9,537 nt of DNA from DATIUV01 sp049322755 (GTDB lineage: Bacteria > Pseudomonadota > Gammaproteobacteria > Burkholderiales > UBA6910). The stretch spans positions 1 through 9,537 of the forward strand of contig JBMOQX010000020.1 of assembly GCA_049322755.1 (NCBI GenBank). The letters are read 5' to 3'. The position numbers and the translations under genes were made by a program. Shown one piece after another: positions 6,148-9,537 of the stretch (position 1 is the first letter of the stretch; each line of letters opens with the position of its first letter). Below the pieces are notes generated by a model. That model saw only the letters and a list, made by a program, of their open reading frames with translations. It was not told the origin of the DNA and ran no database searches.

Positions 6148-6287
6148 AGACGGCACTCGACGGCGCGCTGCCGCCGTGGCTGCTGGTGCTGCTGATCGTG
6201 TTCGCGGTGATCGTGGCGGCGCTGGCGTTCCGCGCCTACCTGGCGCCGGAGGCGCTGCTCTGGTTTGGCAACATGCGGCTGTGCTAG
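6144..6287 (+). CDS. 47-residue single-span membrane protein
   Basis: The ATG overlaps the transporter stop in an ATGA, the usual sign of translational coupling. The product has a short N-terminal part, a strongly hydrophobic span at about residues 12-30 (WLLVLLIVFAVIVAALAF), and a C-terminal tail APEALLWFGNMRLC ending in cysteine. I do not recognise a family. Position and size suggest an accessory subunit or stabiliser of the transporter, or a product of chance GC-rich coding potential; the overlap and the clean hydrophobic span favour a real gene. Transcription ends before the convergent cyclase gene, with 82 unremarkable bases between them. Confidence 0.62.
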   Translation: MKTALDGALPPWLLVLLIVFAVIVAALAFRAYLAPEALLWFGNMRLC

Positions 6288-6369
6288 CCGCTCCCTGCCC
6301 GGCGCCCGCGCCCGCCGCTGGTGGCGTGCCGGTGACCTTCCCTTCTGGTCGATGTCGAGCACCACGGGG

Positions 6370-7461
6370 TCAATCCTCGCCGTCGACGCAGACCCGGTCG
6401 CGGCCTCCCTGCTTGGCGCGATACAACGCCTGGTCGGCGCGCTCCACCAGCGCGCCGGCGGCACCGTCTGCTGCCGGGCGCGGCTCGCCGCCGTTGAGCA
6501 CGGCGATGCCCGCCGACAGGGTCACCGGCAGCTCGGAGCCGTTGCCGAGCCGGAACGGCGCCCGGCTGATGGCGCGGCGCACGCGTTCGCCGATGTGGCG
6601 GCCCAGCTTCGCGTCGGCGCTGGCCAGCAGCGCGGCGAATTCCTCGCCGCCGTAGCGCGCCAAGGCATCGGACAGGCGCAGCTGGTTCTTGATGCGGAAC
6701 GCCACTTCCCGCAGCACGCGATCACCCTCCTGGTGCCCGTGGGCGTCGTTGATGCGCTTGAAATGGTCGATGTCCAGCAGCACGCAGGCCAGGGCCACGC
6801 CCTGGCGCAGGCTGCGGCTCACCTCTTCGCGCAGACGCTGCTCGAAATAGCGGCGGTTGTGCACGCCGGTGAGCGCGTCGGTGAGGCCCATGTGCTTGAG
6901 GCGTTCGCTGTAGGTGACATTCTCGAGGCACACCGCCACCACCGCCGCCAGGTGGTTCACGAAATCGGTGCCGTAGCCCGGCCGGTAGCGCTGCGGATCG
7001 TCGCTGCCGAGGGTGAGCAGGCCCATCACGCGCTCGCGGCGTGCCAGCGGCAGAACGGCCACGCTTTTGGGGTCCTCGAACTCGCGCGAGAACAGCCGGC
7101 GATGCACCTCGGGCTTGAACGGGCCCAGTTGCGGCAAGGGGCTGGTGCCGATGAATGGTTCCAGCAGCGTCGCGTCCTCGACGAAGAACAGGTCGCCGAA
7201 ATCGGCGGTGTCGACGCCGGCCCGCTCCAGCATGCGGCGCACTTCGAACTCGGGGTCCACCACCACCAGGCTCACCGCGTGCAGGCCATGGAGCCGGCGC
7301 ACCAGGTGGAACAGGGTTTCGAACAGGTGCCGGAATCCGGTGGCGCCGATCAGCGAGAGCTCGCATTCCTGAAAACGGCGCAGGACCAGCTCGTTGTCGC
7401 GGGCCTTGGTGGTGAGCTCTGCCAGCTGGCTGCGCAGCTGTTCGGCTTCGGAGATGGTCAT
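6370..7461 (-). CDS. Diguanylate cyclase with DUF484 (GAF-like) sensor domain
   Basis: The 363-residue protein appears soluble. A short heptad-like helix occupies residues 1-30, a DUF484/GAF-like domain about 30-185, and a GGDEF domain about 190-360. The active-site signature is the catalytic form GGEEF at 271-275, and the allosteric product-inhibition site RLSD lies at 262-265, five residues before it. DALTGVHNRR (195-204) and DIDHFKRINDAHGH (230-243) are the usual nucleotide and metal-binding blocks. It should make cyclic di-GMP from two GTP and be feedback-inhibited; the ligand of the N-terminal domain is unknown. The ATG at 7461 has only a weak GGG upstream. The gene is monocistronic, with a terminator upstream separating it from the YdcH-family gene. 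Confidence 0.93.
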   Translation of the reverse strand: MTISEAEQLRSQLAELTTKARDNELVLRRFQECELSLIGATGFRHLFETLFHLVRRLHGLHAVSLVVVDPEFEVRRMLERAGVDTADFGDLFFVEDATLLEPFIGTSPLPQLGPFKPEVHRRLFSREFEDPKSVAVLPLARRERVMGLLTLGSDDPQRYRPGYGTDFVNHLAAVVAVCLENVTYSERLKHMGLTDALTGVHNRRYFEQRLREEVSRSLRQGVALACVLLDIDHFKRINDAHGHQEGDRVLREVAFRIKNQLRLSDALARYGGEEFAALLASADAKLGRHIGERVRRAISRAPFRLGNGSELPVTLSAGIAVLNGGEPRPAADGAAGALVERADQALYRAKQGGRDRVCVDGED

Positions 7462-7531
7462 CCCGGTCCCGGAGGGGTTTGCGCCGATGGTATGCCAGCC
7501 GGCGTGGGGATCGCAAGAAAGCTTGAGAGGA

Positions 7532-7567
7532 CATAAAAAAACGCGCCCAACAGCGCGTTTTTTTATG
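7532..7567. terminator. Strong symmetric rho-independent terminator
   Basis: Arms 7532-7546 and 7553-7567 pair perfectly over 15 bases around a 6-base loop. The arms carry a run of seven A and seven T outside a GC core ACGCGC/GCGCGT, so the hairpin has a U tract on either strand. It sits 16 bases beyond the stop of the leftward YdcH-family gene, which it must terminate, and insulates the cyclase gene. Confidence 0.95.
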
Positions 7568-7582
7568 GAATTCGGGACGTAT

Positions 7583-7813
7583 TCAGGCGGGGATGTCGGG
7601 CACCAGTCGCCGTTCCAGCAGGGTGATGTGATCCTTCAGGTAGAGCTTGCGCTTCTTGAGCCGTTTGAGCTGGATTTCGTCCTGCATGGTATCTTCGGAA
7701 AGCCGGTCGATGATTTCGTCCAGGTCCCGGTGTTCGATTTCCAGCTCTTTGATTTTCCGCTTAATTGCTTCGATTTCCTCCTCATCCAGCATGGGCCCTC
7801 CGCTCATGAACAT
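7583..7813 (-). CDS. YdcH family (DUF465) small coiled-coil protein
   Basis: The 76-residue protein is almost wholly helical and charged, with the DUF465 pattern ELEIEHRDLDEIIDRL followed by DEIQLKRLKKRKLYLKDHI. Its role is unknown across the family. The ATG at 7813 has GGAGG six bases upstream. A second ATG at 7792, seven codons in, also follows a GGAGG, and family members commonly begin nearer that position, so either start is possible. Its leader overlaps the divergent promoter region of the quinone oxidoreductase and it ends at the strong terminator. Confidence 0.88.
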   Translation of the reverse strand: MFMSGGPMLDEEEIEAIKRKIKELEIEHRDLDEIIDRLSEDTMQDEIQLKRLKKRKLYLKDHITLLERRLVPDIPA

Positions 7814-7874
7814 AATCCACCTCCGCGTTGGCAAGGGTGCGGTCGGGACCCGGGCGTAGGAGGCCCGGCCGCGG

Positions 7875-7903
7875 TTGAGGCTCGCTTTCCTTTTTTCTAG
7901 CAT
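7875..7903 (+). promoter_or_regulatory. Promoter for the quinone oxidoreductase operon
   Basis: TTGAGG at 7875-7880 and TAGCAT at 7898-7903 are 17 bases apart, each matching the sigma70 consensus at four of six bases. The start would be near 7911, leaving a leader of about 66 bases before the ATG. Confidence 0.45.
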
Positions 7904-7927
7904 ACTCCCTCGTGCCCGCCAGGTGAA
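7899..7927 (-). promoter_or_regulatory. Promoter for the YdcH-family gene
   Basis: On the minus strand TTCACC (7927-7922) and TATGCT (7904-7899) are 17 bases apart. The start would be near 7892, about 79 bases before the ATG at 7813. The -10 box overlaps that of the opposing promoter, so the two cannot be opened at once. Confidence 0.42.
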
Positions 7928-7976
7928 CCGGCCGGGCCCTTCCGAAACCGGACAAAAACCCAGGAGGAATTGGCTC

Positions 7977-8951
7977 ATGCCCCACGCGATTCGCGTGCAC
8001 CAGGCCGGCGGCCCCGAACAGATGAAATGGGAGGCCGTGGAGATCGGCAAGCCCGGCGCCGGTCAGATTCGTATCCGCCACACGGCGGTGGGCCTCAACT
8101 ACATCGACGTCTACCATCGCAGCGGGGTCTACCCCATCGATACACCCGCCACGCTCGGACTGGAGGCCTGCGGCGTGGTGGAAGAGGCGGGCGCCGGGGT
8201 CATCGATCTCAAGCCCGGCGACCGGGTCGCGTACGCGTCGCCGCCGATGGGCGCGTATTGCGAAGAACGCCTGATGCCGGCCGACCGTGTGGTCAAGGTG
8301 CCGGAGGGCATCAGCGACCAGCAGGCCGCCTCGATGATGCTCAAGGGCATGACGGCGGAATACCTGGTGCGCCGGACCTACCCGGTGAAGGCCGGCGACA
8401 CGATCCTGGTGCACGCCGCGGCCGGCGGCGTCGGGCTGATTCTGTGCCAGTGGGCCGCCAGTCTCGGCGCCACGGTGATCGGCACCGTCGGCAGCGACGA
8501 GAAGGCGAAGCTGGCCGCGGCCCACGGCTGCAGGCACCCGATCGTGTACACGCGCGAGGACTTCGTGGAGCGCGTGAATGAGATCACCAACGGCAACAAG
8601 TGCGCGGTGGTGTACGATTCGGTCGGCAAGGACACGTTCATGAAGTCGCTGGACTGTCTGCGCCTGTTCGGCATGCTGGTATCCTTCGGCCAGTCCTCCG
8701 GCAAGGTGGCGCCGTTCGATCCCGGCGTCCTGGCGGGCAAGGGGTCGCTCTACCTGACCCGGCCGACGCTGATGAACTACGTCGCGCGGCGCGAGGACCT
8801 GGTGATGTCGGCCAACGCGCTGTTCGAGATGGTGAAAAGCGGCAAGGTCAGGATAGAGATCAACCAGACCTACGCGCTTCGGGACGCGGTGCAGGCGCAC
8901 CGGGATCTGGAGGCGCGCAAGACCACCGGCTCGACGGTTCTGCTGGTCTAG
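7977..8951 (+). CDS. qor: NADPH:quinone oxidoreductase (zeta-crystallin type, MDR superfamily)
   Basis: The 324-residue cytosolic enzyme is a zinc-free medium-chain dehydrogenase/reductase expected to reduce quinones with NADPH. The N-terminal catalytic domain contains GLNYIDVYHRSGVYP (39-53), characteristic of quinone oxidoreductases. The Rossmann fold begins at HAAAGGVG (146-153), the NADPH-binding loop of this family. The usual zinc-binding cysteine cluster of alcohol dehydrogenases is absent, as expected. The length equals that of typical bacterial Qor. The ATG at 7977 is fixed by a perfect AGGAGG at 7962-7967. The next gene follows after 17 bases in the same operon. Confidence 0.93.
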   Translation: MPHAIRVHQAGGPEQMKWEAVEIGKPGAGQIRIRHTAVGLNYIDVYHRSGVYPIDTPATLGLEACGVVEEAGAGVIDLKPGDRVAYASPPMGAYCEERLMPADRVVKVPEGISDQQAASMMLKGMTAEYLVRRTYPVKAGDTILVHAAAGGVGLILCQWAASLGATVIGTVGSDEKAKLAAAHGCRHPIVYTREDFVERVNEITNGNKCAVVYDSVGKDTFMKSLDCLRLFGMLVSFGQSSGKVAPFDPGVLAGKGSLYLTRPTLMNYVARREDLVMSANALFEMVKSGKVRIEINQTYALRDAVQAHRDLEARKTTGSTVLLV

Positions 8952-8968
8952 AGAAAGGGGAGAGAGCG

Positions 8969-9250
8969 ATGGCGGAGTACCACATCGTGATGTGCGAGGT
9001 CCAGATGGGCGACTCGGACGAAGTGGCGTACAAGGCCACGACGGTCCGGGGCCTGGACAACGCCATCACCCGCGCCCAGGCGCTGATGAGCCGGACGTTG
9101 AAGGACGATCTGTCAGGCGGCGGTGGCCGGGCGGCGGGCCAGACCGTGACCGACGTGTGGGTGTGCAAGATCGACGCCCCCAACCCCGACGAGGCGCTGG
9201 AGCAGTCGCTGAGCGAGAAGGCGGTCCGGGTCTGGCCCGCGGCCGGCTGA
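8969..9250 (+). CDS. Hypothetical 93-residue protein downstream of qor
   Basis: I do not recognise a family. The ATG has GGGGAG upstream and lies 17 bases after the qor stop, so it is very probably co-transcribed. The product is acidic and soluble, with no signal peptide or membrane span. Residues 1-45 (AEYHIVMCEVQMGDSDEVAY then a helix rich in Ala, Arg and Leu) are separated by a glycine stretch (51-54) from a second part with VTDVWVCKIDAPNPDEALEQ. Each half has one or more valine-rich strands and a cysteine. The third-position GC bias matches its neighbours, which supports a real gene. A hairpin terminator follows 32 bases after the stop. Confidence 0.72.
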   Translation: MAEYHIVMCEVQMGDSDEVAYKATTVRGLDNAITRAQALMSRTLKDDLSGGGGRAAGQTVTDVWVCKIDAPNPDEALEQSLSEKAVRVWPAAG

Positions 9251-9282
9251 TCTTCGAGGCCGCTCCCCGAATGCCGCCGCAG

Positions 9283-9304
9283 AGCGCCGCCGAAAGGCGG
9301 CGCT
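9283..9304 (+). terminator. GAAA-capped hairpin after the qor operon
   Basis: Arms 9283-9291 and 9296-9304 pair perfectly over nine mostly G-C pairs around a GAAA tetraloop. The following bases are only modestly T-rich, with a TTT at 9310-9312, so termination may be partly rho-dependent. Position after the last gene supports the call. Confidence 0.68.
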
Positions 9305-9417
9305 GTTGCGTTTATCTGCCGCAAGCACCCGAGGGTGTCCCTGGACGCCGCCATTTTTCCGCGCTGATTCGCGCCGGGCAGACGGCCGCACTCCGCCTGC
9401 ATGTACTTGCTGCGCGA

Positions 9418-9537
9418 TATAGGTAGTCCGTCCTGCATTCGAGCGATACTCATCGCGAACTGGCAGGTATCTGTCAGTGATTGCAGGACATGCGCCCGCG
9501 GACTACGAATATCCATGCGCAAGCGTCTGGACGCTTA
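9418..9537 (-). repeat. Right copy of 120-bp terminal inverted repeat
   Basis: Exact reverse complement of 8-127, with no mismatch over 120 bases. The copy runs off the window end, so it may extend further. Its inner boundary is base 9418; the flanking unique bases differ from those beside the left copy. The same tip hairpin and three-way junction can form. Confidence 0.93.

Noticed and set aside
4795..6156. Long minus-strand open frame opposite the MFS transporter, and others opposite qor and the cyclase
   Set aside because: They are low-complexity His/Gln/Arg-rich translations typical of antisense frames in GC-rich genes; the sense strand products are clear family members.
8..9537. Calling the whole window a transposon
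   Set aside because: There is no transposase, resolvase or integrase, no target duplication can be seen because the window ends in the repeats, and much of the interior looks like ordinary chromosomal operons. The repeat pair is reported without that claim.
1..9537. tRNA, rRNA, CRISPR arrays, riboswitches or replication origins
   Set aside because: No cloverleaf with a CCA end, no spaced short direct-repeat array, no recognisable riboswitch core and no iteron or DnaA-box cluster was found on reading both strands.

Overview
The window is GC-rich DNA of bacterial type, most likely from a Pseudomonadota member (Beta- or Gammaproteobacteria). This rests on the DUF484-GGDEF cyclase, the YdcH/DUF465 protein, the GlcD/LDHD-type oxidase and the sigma70-like promoters. 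No rRNA or tRNA gene is present to fix the taxon.

Ends. Bases 8-127 and 9418-9537 are exact reverse complements, giving a 120-bp inverted repeat at the two extremities. Each copy can fold into a short terminal hairpin plus a three-way junction. No transposase lies between the copies. The window may be a contig that broke in a dispersed repeat, or DNA lying between or inside mobile-element ends; the sequence alone does not decide.

Left part (about 128-2270), accessory in look. A nitrilase gene (230-1171) reads away from the repeat. It is followed by a decayed, internally deleted second copy of the 3' ends of an aldolase gene and a GNAT gene (1272-1455), whose intact relatives lie 1 kb downstream. 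Next is a type II toxin-antitoxin pair (1565-2177), toxin first, with a promoter that carries a perfect palindromic operator and appears to give a leaderless toxin mRNA. DNA here looks less GC-rich than to the right.

Middle part (2273-6287), metabolic. A leftward operon encodes an FAD-linked 2-hydroxyacid dehydrogenase, a class II aldolase and a small GNAT acetyltransferase. Diverging from it is an MFS transporter followed by a 47-residue single-span membrane protein whose start overlaps the transporter stop. Uptake, oxidation and aldol-type cleavage or epimerisation of a hydroxy acid is a reasonable but unproven joint role.

Right part (6370-9250), housekeeping or signalling. A leftward diguanylate cyclase, a strong symmetric terminator and a leftward YdcH-family coiled-coil protein come first. 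Overlapping divergent promoters follow, then a rightward quinone oxidoreductase and an unrecognised 93-residue protein, closed by a GAAA-capped hairpin. Bases 9305-9417 hold nothing I can identify before the right-hand repeat.
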